Positions 1 through 11,642 of a stretch of 64,000 nt of DNA are shown here, in pieces. The stretch spans positions 10,066,001 through 10,130,000 of the forward strand of contig JAVTVX010000017.1 in assembly GCA_033439265.1 (NCBI GenBank), in the 5' to 3' direction. This stretch comes from Dillenia suffruticosa. Lineage: Eukaryota > Streptophyta > Magnoliopsida > Dilleniales > Dilleniaceae. Both the position numbers and the translations under genes were made by a program. Under the pieces are notes generated by a model. It had not been told where the DNA came from. It searched no databases and worked only from the letters and a program-made list of their open reading frames with translations. Positions within the stretch are counted from its first letter, which is position 1, and every line of letters begins with the position of its first letter.

Positions 1-44
1 TTCTGACCTCAAAGAGGAAGGATTCGAAATTTGCTCTGATACCA

Positions 45-507
45 TGTTGAAAAATTACAAGAGAAGAATGAAAAAAATAATATAGATTACTAAAGAATAT
101 TACATAAGAAGAGAGAAAACTAATTACAAGAGAAAAGACTGTCTCTACTTGCTTGATTACAAAGTGTGGAAAGGGGTCCTATTTATACAAGAAACTAACC
201 ATTAAAAAAAAGGAAAAGAATCATAATAAAATTGGTAAAGAGGAAAATAAAGTCAATATTCTAAATTTATAATGATTGAATAAATCAATCATTAAATAAA
301 TAAGCTAAATATATAATGATTGAGTAAATCAATCTGAATAATTGATTAAATCAACCAAATATATATAATTGACCAAATTAATTGTAATGATTAGTTCAAT
401 CATAATAATTGATTAAATCAATTATAATGACTGGATGGTTGATAATTGATTAGGTCAATCATAATGATTGAATAAATCAATCAATATTATTTGAATTTAT
501 TTTAACA
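45..507 (-). repeat. Copia LTR (463 bp)
   Basis: The termini are TG...CA with the short inverted motif TGTTRA. The inner edge abuts the PBS with no gap. R/U5-like sequence (about 45-180) is rich in AATTACAAGAG motifs, and U3 is AT-rich and palindromic. The second LTR lies outside the window, so age cannot be estimated. Confidence 0.75.
181..187 (-). promoter_or_regulatory. TATA box of the copia LTR
   Basis: TATAAAT on the minus strand, within TTGTATAAATAGGACC, sits about 140 bp before the inner LTR edge. That is where a U3/R promoter is expected in a copia LTR. Confidence 0.6.
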
Positions 508-1510
508 ATATATAGAGTGAGAGAGAGAGAATTTGGGTTACTATTCCCAAGATTGATAATTTGGGTCATTTTAGCACGTCCACATAGAAAGCAAATCATA
601 CCAATATTTATTGGTATAGATGAAAAAAATACATTTATCGCTTAATCAAATCAGAAGTTTGACTCCTATTGGGTATAAAAAAAATAATATTAGAAGAGTA
701 TTTCTTAAATGAAATCCGATAATCAAATCGATTAAAAATTAATCAACTCAAAATCTCACGAAGATTCAAGTAAAAAAAAAAATAGAAACCAAACCATCCT
801 TTTTTTTTTTTTTGAGTGCATACGTTACTATTCCCAAAAGCCGATTTGGGTTTTGCAAGTTGACATTGTTTGGACGTCAAACTCAAGACAGAATTGGAGT
901 TGTTTGGTAACAGATCTTCAACTATCTTGCCATTTTAATACAATGACATGACCTCAACTTCCATAAAAGTCAAAATGATAGAAAAGTGAACCCTTTGTTT
1001 TCGGTTTCCAAATTGGTATTGACCACTGACCCATTAGCCCGTTATCTGCACTGAAATGAATGAATTGTAGAAGAGAGAGATAGAGAGAGAGAAGAAAAAT
1101 AAAAACCAAGTCTTTTGTTAAAGTTTCCACCATTTGTTATGATTTTCTTTTACAACTTGGTTGTTCAGTAGAATCAGCGCATGTCATCCAATTTGAATAT
1201 TTTAAAGAGATATGGCGAGCTCTTTCTTTCTCTCTCCCTCTATGATTTTCTTCTTCCCTTTTATTTTAGTATTTTTAGGCACACTTGTTGACCGCAGAGT
1301 CGAGCAAATGTGTCATTTTCTTGGCCTTGGACATGTGGGCTTTGGGCATCTGTCTTATTTAATCTGGATTCGGACATGATTAGTGGCATTTTATCTAGGG
1401 ATTAATTTTATATCCTGGCAATCATTGGGACACTTTACACTTAATCTACATCTCACCATCATAATAATTTATTCGATTTGGTAAGATCTTCTAGCTCAAA
1501 ACTTAAGATA
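508..1510. other. AT-rich intergenic stretch, no gene seen
   Basis: This stretch holds short GA tracts (about 518-530 and 1072-1092) and poly-A/T runs. No reading frame with recognisable protein character was found on either strand. Confidence 0.6.
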
Positions 1511-1542
1511 GCAAAACCCATCTAAACCTAAAGACTAATACG

Positions 1543-1872
1543 CTATGTCCTCGTCTCCATTCTCCCATTGTCTGAACAAATTTTGAATATTTTTGCCTCG
1601 ATCAGTTCCCCATATGTTATAGCTTTTGTTCCCTTTGAACACTGCATCATTTTACAACCACAGTGACCTAATAGCGGGAAAAACCCTGAGCTCCATATGC
1701 CCTTCATCATCTTATTTCTAGATTTAATCAGACCCCTCCATTGTTTAAAAATCCTTTCTACTGATGTACTATCACACTGAAGAAAGACGTGTTCAGCTAG
1801 TTTCATTTCTGAGTTATATAAGGCACATGCCTGTTGGGATATTTTCATTCCCTTCCTTATTAGATTATTCAC
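1543..1872 (-). pseudogene. LINE-type non-LTR retrotransposon fragment (reverse-transcriptase zinc-binding region)
   Basis: The minus-strand frame contains the spacing C-x-L-Y-N-S-E...AEHVFLQCD...W, close to the plant zf-RVT consensus (C-x-L-C-x-S-E...DHLFLHC...W) found downstream of the reverse transcriptase in L1-type elements. The second Cys of the first pair reads Tyr, so the knuckle is damaged. No reverse transcriptase or endonuclease sequence was found next to it. It is a short relic, and function is not expected. Confidence 0.5.
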
Positions 1873-2085
1873 CGATGAGACTGCTCTTTCTTTTTATCTG
1901 AAAGACTCAATTTGAACCCAACGGAGGATTTAGCCAAAAAAAAAAAAAAAATTAAAAGATTTGAACGACCCATCAAGACAGTATTGTTTTTGTCTTCTTT
2001 GCTTTTCACCTCATGAGTTGCTGTGCTGCCCTTTTGTATGGTAAAATTGTATTAAAAAAAGATGTCCCAAATCATGAAATTTTTT

Positions 2086-2163
2086 AGGTTTCCCAAATAA
2101 GGTCCTTTGATTTCCTTTTTTTAAGTTTCCAAATAAGGTCCTTTGATTTCTTTTTTAAGTTTC
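2086..2163. repeat. Short tandem duplication (~36-bp unit, two copies)
   Basis: The core CCAAATAAGGTCCTTTGATT occurs twice in direct repeat, each followed by a T-run and AAGTTT. It looks like a slippage or small tandem duplication in noncoding DNA. Confidence 0.8.
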
Positions 2164-2675
2164 ACGCAAAGTTAAGGGTATCTTACAGTAAATTGAAGTG
2201 AAAACTGAAAAGAACTTTATTAAAGTTAAAAACCAACATTTGAAGTTGATAAATATCCCTTGTCCAAACTACAACTTCAAACCAGTTAGTTAAATATCAT
2301 ACTTTGGACACCCAACAATGTCTCCTTGAGTCTTCAAAGTGTAAATTAACAACTCTAATAAAAAAATATATATTAAAATTTAATTCTCAATAATAACATA
2401 ATTAAGAAATTCAGGGGCTTATTTAATAAATTTATGTTTTCGAGAGGGTTGAAGAAATTTCTTGATTATGAAGTTATGATATGGTAGACATCACCTTCCA
2501 GTGCCAAAAGGAGAAGGGATGCTGACATGGATCTCCTTTCGGACATGGAAGTCGGTGGCAAAGAACTAGAACTTGGGGAATAAAGATGCCAATAGCATGA
2601 AGGAAAGAGGCTCAAAGGAATGGACAAAATTTTGGATCCTTCCCAACGTGCTAGACAAGTAATTGACATATGCAC

Positions 2676-4320
2676 TATGGATAAAATACCATGAATAGGA
2701 TCTCAAATAATCGAACATTTGATTCCATCTCCTTTGGCATTAGGGTTTTGCAAACGAGCTACCCTTATCAATTCACATGTCTTATGGTGTCTCATCTTAT
2801 TTTTATATAGGAGCTGTAGAGCCCAATGAGTCTAAGATTACAAAGATAAAAAGAATGTTCATAATTAGGTGGAGTGGTGATTGAAAGTTGATATACTCAA
2901 TCATTTTGGGAAATTTGCTGTGCTATCATGTCATGTAAACGTAAATTCACTTTGAGCTCCATGACCAAAGAAGTTTAAGAGTAATAATGTGGCAATAGAG
3001 TATTGTTGAGTGAAATATCTCATCACATTTTTGAACGGTCCGCCAAAGATAAAATTATTTTAATTTGCAAAATAAAGGTTAGTACCATTAATCATTTCAA
3101 TGGGGTAGTTTATATTTTTTGTTCCATGGCCATTAGATCTTAGGTTTGAACAATTTTTCTTTCTTACCTTCCTCATCAGGCGCCCATGGCTAAGATTGTA
3201 GAATCGGATAAATATTCATTATATAATCACTAAATAAATTATATTACACTATTAATGTTCGAATCTAGTCGAGAAATTATCAAGTGTATTAACCGGGTTA
3301 TATCTGTTTTATACAAAATTATTGATTGCCATAGCAATTGTGATATGCATCTCTATTCATTTACTCCAAATTTAAGTAAATGTGGAAATGTGGTGCGGCC
3401 ATATATACTTTTTGTGAATACGAAGTGAATGCCTTTAGTTCAATGGTACTTATAATGCGAGAAATTTCATATCTATTTATTGAGCAAATCTACACGTAAA
3501 TTTATATTTATACAGCGTATTAAAAGGAAGCACCCTTAGAAGGAAATAACATCCGCAGCATGTTTCTTACTCAAGCTGCTGCGCCCAAGTTGGTAAAATA
3601 GAACAGCCAAAATTTGAGACAGCGGCACTGTCTGCTTCTTGTCCTTTTTTTTTTTTTTTTTATCTGCAATTCATAACTAATCCGATTCAAATATTTACAA
3701 AACCCTATTTAAGAAACAGCTCTCCCAACATAATCATTTTCATTTCTAAATTTTTAAGCCAAAACTTGATTACAAAATTTAACACCCTATTTCACTGGAC
3801 CAAAGATCGACAAATAATATGGTAAGACCTAGCATCCCATCCCCCGGCACTTGTTTGATTCTTGTCTATCGAATTATAAGAAGATGACAAATGATACAGT
3901 AAGATTTTTAAAAAATATTTACAAAATTAATTGGTTATTTATAAAAAAAAAAAAAAAAGATTTAGATTTAGATTTAGGCTAATAAGGTAAGATTGAATAA
4001 GGATTTACCCGCTATGCCCCATTCCCTTGGAATCTTAACATTATATCCAATCTTAGCCAAACAAATGTAGGGAAAATGGAAGTTAATACAATAGCATGTG
4101 GTTGCATAAGATAGCAAGCATCAAAGGGGGTGATGTATCAATGCACAAATTGCGTGGAAAAGTTGGGAATTAGGGGCCACAGCTTGACCCGTGTCCAAAA
4201 CTCTAATCTCCCTACATGTAACCGCGAAGATTCATGCAACCTCTCCCACACCTTGACCATCCCTCCCTTCTATAGTCGACAAGAAGTTTGATGGAGTAAG
4301 TAATAAAATGTCCCCTGAAT
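2676..4320. other. Intergenic stretch, no gene seen
   Basis: AT-rich noncoding sequence with homopolymer A/T runs (for example 3644-3661 and 3944-3958). No conserved coding pattern, LTR termini or inverted repeats were recognised. Confidence 0.5.
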
Positions 4321-4409
4321 TTAATTGCCAGTCACAGAAATGAACACGTTGGAGCATTTAAATAGGCAGAAAGCCACAGGCCCTTGTTCTTCGGATAATG
4401 CCATTGCAT

Positions 4410-4441
<32 letters not shown>

Positions 4442-4671
4442 GGAAGGGTAAAGAAAAAGAGCGAGGAGGAGAAAAAAGACAAAGAAGTACAAAACGAGAT
4501 CAGATTCAGATGAGAGAGAGAAAGAGAGAGAGAGAGAAAGAGAACCAAAAGTGAGATGCTGGAAGAAGCTTTTGAAGCTTCCATCGGATAAAGCAGCAAA
4601 CCCCCCCACCCTTCTCTCTCTCTCTCTCTCTCTCTCTACCCTCCCTGATACAGAAGAAGAAACCTGCAACG

Positions 4672-5436
<765 letters not shown>

Positions 5437-5879
5437 TCTTCGGTCTCTGCAGTCTCAGACTTCAAAGCAAGCTTGCTCGCTCTCTCTGCAGCCATTTTTC
5501 CCACACCCAGAGCCACAGACGCCCTTTTAGGGTACATGATCCACAGAGACATGTCATTTCACGTTTTAGAGAGCCCAACACCACAATACACCAAACACCC
5601 GTTACACAACAACTTACCAAACGAATAAAAAGGCAAAACCAACATTGATTTAGACATTAACTCCATACACTACACTACACTACACTACACACATCTATAT
5701 CCAAATTATTAAGTAAAAAGAGAAAATCCTAAGTTGTTCTCCATTCTCATTCCTTCTAAACAAAAACAACTACGACTTTGTTAAATTTAAAAGAAAAAAA
5801 TGATAAATGAAAACATGAAACCAAAAAAAAAAAAAACCATCTAGAAAGATCAAACTTTTCACAGAGAAACTTACAAACC

Positions 5880-6843
5880 CTAATAGTGAGGAGGTGGTTG
5901 GCGAGCAGTCGGAGCCCAAATCACATCAGTCGGAACATGCCAGCTGTACATCGCCATCCCACACGACTCCGACGCCGGTGGATGCCCTCCACCTACCTCT
6001 CCGCTTCCACCTCCAGCAGATGCGGTCGGTGGAGACTGACCTTCCGCACCACCGCCGGAAACCGAATTCGGCACATCTTCCTCAATCGGCAGCCTATGAT
6101 ACAAAGGATTATTAAATGACGCCGCAATGACGTAAACAATCCCTGCGGAGAGCAGCGGACCAGCGACGGCGCCGCCGACTATCTGACCTTGAGGTCCTGC
6201 TAGGGAGATCGTGAATCCACTCGGAATCGGACGGGGAAACGACGTTGTCTGAGGAAAAAGCGTGGCAGAAATCGACAGAATGTCAAAACGGCCGTGGAAA
6301 GTGATGGTGGAAGCTGCAGCCGCCGTGGACGGCTGCCGGAGAATGACGTCAGAAAACCGTTCCGGAACCGGTCAAAATACAGAGGCCTAAATTCTTGCAA
6401 CGAGAAAAGCGGGAAATGGAATCAGCAATATCAACGCCTCCGGGTAGCTCCAAGACGAACGGACTCATAACGGATTCGTTAGCTTCACGCGTAATGATGA
6501 CTGGCGGTTTTGGTTTGTTTTTGGAACCCGGAGGTCGGCCTCGGGGTCTCCTAACAACCTCGATGCTCGCGCCGTCATTTGCTTCCGTTTGCTTCATCTT
6601 TTTGGTTGCCGGGGTCGTCGGGGTCAAAGCGACGTCGGCGGTGGCGATGGGGGTGGCGCGTCCGCCGCTGCTTCGGCTTTCTTCTTCTTCTTCGGAGGTT
6701 TGGCATTCTCGGTTGACTTGGAAGTGATGTTGGTGCGGATGGAGAGGGTGTTGGAGTTTGTGGTGCTGTTGCAGTTGTTGATGTTGAAGCTTGGTGAACA
6801 TGTTAGGTTCGGTGTGTTTTTGTTCCACGTATTCCCCTTTCAT
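5880..6843 (-). pseudogene. AHL: AHL protein (AT-hook + PPC/DUF296), single-base frameshift
   Basis: AHL proteins are plant nuclear factors that bind AT-rich DNA and assemble through the PPC domain; they affect growth, flowering and chromatin. The minus frame from ATG at 6843 gives a His/Gln-rich N-terminus, an acidic Glu stretch, and an AT-hook (RRPRGRPPGSKNKPKPP, about residues 97-113) leading into the PPC domain. It then ends abruptly at TGA about 164 codons in, just after LTGSGTV. Skipping one T of the TTTT run (plus strand aaaa, about 6354-6357) restores the PPC core (GRFDILSIS, ISLAGPQGQIVGG, IAASFNNP) and the usual C-terminus (SWHVPTDVIWAPTARQPPP). The reading then stops at 5880. The span is 964 nt, which is 3 x 321 + 1, as a single inserted base predicts (320 aa). 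The gene is intronless, as in clade-A AHLs. An Arg-to-Cys change precedes KNLGLC. This is either a recent pseudogene or a homopolymer sequencing error; everything else looks intact. Confidence 0.85.
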
Positions 6844-7008
6844 TTGTTTTTTTTGAAGGGGGTGCGTAATTTTTTTTTGATTTGTTTATGGAAAAAGAAG
6901 GGACGTGGTGGATGAGGGATGGGGTAGAGCGGGGGGAGAGAGAGAGACAGAGAGAGGAGGTGCAAGAAAGTTTGAGGGGGTTTGGATTTGTTTAAAAAGA
7001 ATAAAAAT

Positions 7009-7010
<2 letters not shown>

Positions 7011-7044
<34 letters not shown>
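7011..7044. repeat. (GA)17 tract in the AHL 5' leader/promoter
   Basis: An uninterrupted GA run about 170 bp upstream of the AHL ATG, so CT on the sense strand. Further GA clusters lie at 6939-6958 and 7230-7258, with a CT cluster at 7389-7409. GAGA/CT tracts are common in plant 5' leaders and are bound by BPC/GAGA-binding proteins; use here is inferred. Confidence 0.9.
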
Positions 7045-7047
<3 letters not shown>

Positions 7048-7409
7048 GATAGGCAGCGGAGGTGGGTGAGCTTGGAAACCAAGTAAAGACTAATAGCGCC
7101 GCTGGTTGGAGGTAAAGTAGGCTCCACTTAAGATGGACAGATAGAGGGGGCTAGCGAGAGAGAGATTTGAATGGAGGAGGGATAGGTTAGCTTAACCCTT
7201 CACCGCCTGGTCCGCCTCTCTCTTTTCTACAAGTTTTGAGAGAGAGAGAGAGAGAGAGGCGTTTGGGGGTGGGGTGACCCTTTTGCCCGACCGAGTAGAT
7301 TGACAAGGACACCCTTGATGTTCCTTTTTGGGTAATGTGGGATGTGAATAACAACACGTTACACACTAACACAGTTACACATTTACACACACTCTCTCTC
7401 TCTCTCTCA

Positions 7410-8214
7410 TCCCTCTCTGTACTTCTTTCGCTGTCATCATCATCTTAAATTTCCATTCTCTCTCATGTCTTGTCCGGAAGAAAGCCAGCTGGCTTCATAT
7501 CGTGATGGCTTGGTTGCACGTACAAATTTCAAAATCTCAGCTCACAACTTTTGACTATATCAAATTTACTTCTTTTTACCAAATGCGAGGAGGGTTATCG
7601 GTTTGGGAAATTTTGATTGAAAATTCATGAGAAAATGGCGATTAAACGTCCGGAAGTTTCCAATCTTAGAAAACACCAAAAACTCCTGCAGAATTGTTCT
7701 AGAGCAAAATAGCAAAACATTGCCAACATAAATATTAACCGATTTATCCATTAAAAAAGCTCTTGATTCTTGATTATTTTGTAAAAAGTATTCTTTTGTA
7801 AAAAATTTATAAAGATACCCTAAAAGATATTAAAAAATTTATAAAGATATTAAAAATTTATAAATTTTAACCAATTTATCCATTTATAATGGATAAAAAA
7901 ATTATAATGGATTTTTATAAAAAAAAAAAAAAAATCTATTTGAAATATTAAAAAGGTTCTTGATTCTTTTGTGAAAAATTAGCCGGTTTATCCATTTATA
8001 ATGGGCACAAATCTCTCTCGATCTCAATTTGAATTTCAATCTCCTTCCCCTCTTCTCTTGACATAAATTTTATAAGGATAATATTTTGAAAAGTAAATAA
8101 TGGTCCCGTAATTTTTTCTTTGCCCATACATAGTTGAATTAGTGAATAAATATTAATCTCACAATGTTAAATAACATTACATTTAAGTTTTCCATTATTA
8201 TAAAAAAAAAAAAA
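7410..8214. other. AT-rich intergenic stretch with short imperfect duplications
   Basis: A segment containing TTCTTGATT...TTTTGT plus TTTATCCATT occurs near 7736-7800 and again near 7950-8000, and AAATTTATAAAGATA is repeated around 7800-7850. No gene was recognised. Confidence 0.55.
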
Positions 8215-9345
8215 GAAATTTTACTTTCTTTCAAAAATTCAACATATTAATTTTTCTCAAAAAATTATTATAAACTCTCTCTCTCTCTCTAATGGTTTTA
8301 AATTTTTTCTCTCTAAAATTAAACAAATTCTCCAAAAAAATATAATTAATTAATATTTTTCTCTCTAAACTTTTTTAATTTTTTCTTTAAAAATCAAATT
8401 TAATTTTTTTCTCTCCAAAATTAACAAATTATTTACTCTTTCTAAAATAAATTAAATTATTATAAATTTTGTCTCTTTAAAATAAACCCAACAGTATTCA
8501 AACCGGATTAATCGGATAAAAATCGGATATCGATAGTGAAAATAAAAAAAAAAAAAAACAAGAGCGCAACAATGACGCTAATAAATATGTATGTATGTAT
8601 GTATGTATATCTATATGCTTGTTTGTGCATTTTTATTCCAAACGCATTGATTTTAAGAATTCTCTTACAAAAATGTAAATTTTGATTTTCTCTCTCTAAA
8701 ATTAAGCATATTAATTTTGCTCTCTAAAAAATCAATTTGATTCATATTTTTCCTCTCTAAATATGGTTTAAGTTTTCTCCGTCTATAAAAGCAAACTAGT
8801 TTTTCTTTTTCTAAAATTAAATATATTAATTTTTCTCACCAAAAAATCAATTTAACTCTAATTTTTTTAAGCCATTGATTTTAAGTTTTTTCTCTAAAAA
8901 AATAAAATTTAATTTTCTATATGTAAAACTAAACTATTTAATTTTTTCTTAATTAATTAATTTTCTATTTCTCTAAATACATTGATTATAATTTTTTCTA
9001 AAAATTTTTCTATCTCTAAACTAAATCATTAAATTTCTCTCTCTAAAAAAAATTAAATTATTTTATTTTTTATTCTCTCCATATTCTTTGATTTTTAATT
9101 TCTCCCCCTGAAAAGGTTAATTTAATATTTTTCCTCTAAAACTTACCACATTAATTTTCTCTTCCTAAAAACTAATTTAATTCACATTTCTCACTATAAA
9201 TACATTAATTTCAATTCCTCTCTCTAAAACAATCAGATTAATTTTGCCCCTCTTGAAAAATTAATTCTTTTTTATTTTTCTCTCTAAAAAATTAAATTTA
9301 ATTCACCTCCTATTTTTTAACTATATTGATTTTAATTTTTTTTTT
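8215..9345. repeat. Degenerate AT-rich minisatellite based on TTTTCTCTCTAAAATTAA
   Basis: About 1.1 kb is built from diverged, irregularly spaced copies of a 25-40 base unit whose most constant part is CTCTCTAAA followed by ATTAA or ATCAATTTAA. The unit keeps one orientation throughout, which favours tandem amplification followed by decay. A small (TATG)n run lies at about 8588-8608. Confidence 0.7.
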
Positions 9346-9371
9346 CCCTTTCTTGTATCTTTGTCGAGGCT

Positions 9372-9600
9372 AGAGATGGACATAGGCCAGTTCCGACCCG
9401 AAAACCAACCCAGCCGCCCTGTGAAGTCTAGACCCAAAACTGACCCGAGTTATAGTAAACCAAGACCGAACTGGCCCGACTACAGAATGTGGACCGATTC
9501 AGTTTCTTTTTTTTTTTTTAAATTAGGAACAGACCCAGCACGGCACAAGGACCGTCACAGAATTGGCCCAGAAACCGGCTCACAGGTTCCAAAAGGCCAA
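9372..9600 (+). repeat. Dispersed repeat, family A copy 1 (hAT/MITE-like start)
   Basis: It begins CTAGAGATGGACATAGGCC and continues with GACCCG/ACCGG-rich sequence, a T-run, and AATTAGGAACAGACC. The same order occurs at 52823-53050, beginning CTAGAGATGGGCATGGCCC. In plants, sequences starting TAGAGATGGGCA are often termini of nonautonomous hAT-like elements; that assignment is from memory and I could not find the far end here. Confidence 0.6.
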
Positions 9601-9928
9601 TTATTTTTTTTTTTTTTTGGGACTAAGAGGGAGGAGAAGGGAAAAAGAATACATCAACCCTCGCGCCTTTTTAGGTAAGTAAGAGTAAAACTTTTTTTAT
9701 TATTTTCTAAAAAAAATAGTTTCTAAATGAAATGATACCTCAAAAATCTCGCATTGAAAAATGATACATCTCACTGGGAGGAAACAAAAATTCATAAAAG
9801 TCATACGAGAGTGATGATTCTAATTTAATCGGTATATCCATGCACGAGTTGTCTTTATAGATACAAAAGGCACATGATGTATTGGGATGCGACGAATGAG
9901 TTGCCGTTTGAATAAGAGTACATAGCAA

Positions 9929-10350
9929 GGGGTGTGTTCGAGTTGACTTAATCTCTCCTGTTTCCGAATTTAAACTCAAACTTTTTAATAATACTTAAAC
10001 TCAAATTTAATAAATAATAATAATATAGATTAGAAGTCGACTCATTTATAATTTAATGAATTTAAAATTGACTCAAAAACTCAAAAACTCGATTTTATTA
10101 ATTTATGAAACTTTATTAATATTTTTATTTTATTTTATTTTATTTTTATATTATAATAATATACGAGGTATATATAATATATATTATCAAACTGATAGAA
10201 AAGTTTTTAAATTTAAAATTTTATTATTTAAATTTAATTTAATTATATAATAAAAATGTTGAAATTTAACTCAATTTTAGCTAAAATCGAGCAAAAGCAA
10301 CTCTTTGATCTAACGACTCGTGAGTAATTCGCATTCGACTCGATTCGGGC
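9929..10350 (+). repeat. Dispersed repeat, family B copy 1
   Basis: It starts GGGGTGTGTTCGAGTTGA, has a very AT-rich core, and ends with CTCGTGAGTAATTCGCATTCGACTCG-like sequence (shown here only as a pattern). An inverted relative lies at 34745-35149. The ends are rich in CGAGTT and AACTCG in opposite orientation, as in a foldback or MITE-type element. Confidence 0.6.
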
Positions 10351-11627
10351 CTAGTAAACAGGAATGAAGCATCTTTACTTTCCAGCCAATCACACCGTAC
10401 CTGGTCGCCCCCTAATCGCGATGAGATGTTACATTATTGATGGAAAACATAAATGTTACCTAGCCTTAAATCATTCTACAAAATCTTCCAGGATGTGATC
10501 CTTTGTCATTGAAGTCCTGAAATTCAAATGGGAAAACCCTTTGGAAGCAGCGGAGGGATTCGAGAGCTGCCGCGTCAACCATATCCTGCAAAAGTCAAAT
10601 ATAAAGTCACCGCCTCTTATCCGCACCATCTTTTCCATACCAACATTTAGTGTTTTCTATTTTTATAAAATATTATTTTCTGATATCAATAGGGTAACCT
10701 AGGTCAGCAGATCACAGCTTGACACGCTCTCTCTCTTGTCTCACCTCACGTTGGTTTGGTGTATTTATTACTAAGATGGAACCAGTGCGGATACCGGGGG
10801 TTAAGGTGTGTGGCCCCCACCTTCTGTCCAAGTGGCCGCCACGTAGAAAGATAACTAACGAAGTATATAAATTGGCGGAGCAATGCCTCCCTCCTTGTGG
10901 GCCCAATCATACGAGGAGGAGAAAGCCAAGCCAGGCCAAGAGAGTCAGAGATGCTAAGAAATTATCTTGTAAGATAATTAAAAAATAAGTAAAAAAAAAA
11001 GTGTTCCAATCCAAAATAATTTCCAGTTTGATGCACTAAACATGTCTGTTAATGATGATTTAATGGATGATGCCACTCTTTTTTAATACTAATTAATTAA
11101 TCGATATTCAGAATTATAATTTAATTAATTTGATTCGAGATTTATAATGACTTATTTATAAAATTACCTTCTTAATAAAGTCTGATTCATATTTAAATCG
11201 CGATTCAAATTCGAAATTTTGATTAAAAAATCATATCATATCTTATTAAACCACTATTAATCAGATGATATCACTTGCAACTTGACTTAACCCAACCTTT
11301 GGACAATTCAATTCAAAGTCCCCCACCAAAGTATTGGTGGAAAACCCCATTTTCGTCTTCATCAAAGTGGGTTTTATCTTCATGTAGAATTAAATCAACT
11401 TTGTGGGGGAGGGAGGGGGGGCAGTGGGGAGGGGTTCTAGCTATGTTTGTTTAACTGTAATTAGTCAAGTAATTAACTTAGTTCGGTTTTCATATTCTTT
11501 TTGTTAGCTTTAAATTATGATAATTTCTCTCTTATTTCACGCCATATTATTTTTTTAATAAGATATTTCATAATAATAATAATAATGATTTTATTTTAAC
11601 ATTTACTGAGTAAATATTCATTCTATC
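10351..11627. other. Intergenic stretch, no gene supported
   Basis: Mixed-composition DNA with A/T-rich runs and a G-run near 11405-11435. An open frame at 10719-10988 has no recognisable domain, and I do not call it. Confidence 0.5.
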
Positions 11628-11642
11628 CACTACAAAAAAATA
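11628..11642 (+). repeat. CACTA left terminal inverted repeat
   Basis: CACTACAAAAAAATA, a perfect inverted match to 21879-21893. The next bases (CGG versus GTAT) diverge. Confidence 0.93.

Larger units (their letters stand above)
1..507 (-). mobile_element. Ty1-copia-type LTR retrotransposon end, cut by the window edge
   Basis: Read on the minus strand, a 463-bp LTR (507 down to 45) starts TGTTAA and ends TCAACA. It is followed directly by TGGTATCAGAGC (44 down to 33), the classic primer-binding site complementary to initiator Met-tRNA and typical of plant copia elements. The U3 part (about 240-490) is filled with short palindromes of the TTGATT-AATCAA type. A TATA box lies at 181-187. Only 32 bases of internal sequence are inside the window, so the gag-pol content and the second LTR cannot be seen. 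The element could equally be an LTR with a short internal stub. Confidence 0.8.

Noticed and set aside
2466-2675. Minus-strand 69-codon frame
   Set aside because: No recognised domain and no neighbouring coding signal.
10719-10988. 89-codon plus-strand frame
   Set aside because: No domain, no splice or promoter context, basic-rich by chance.
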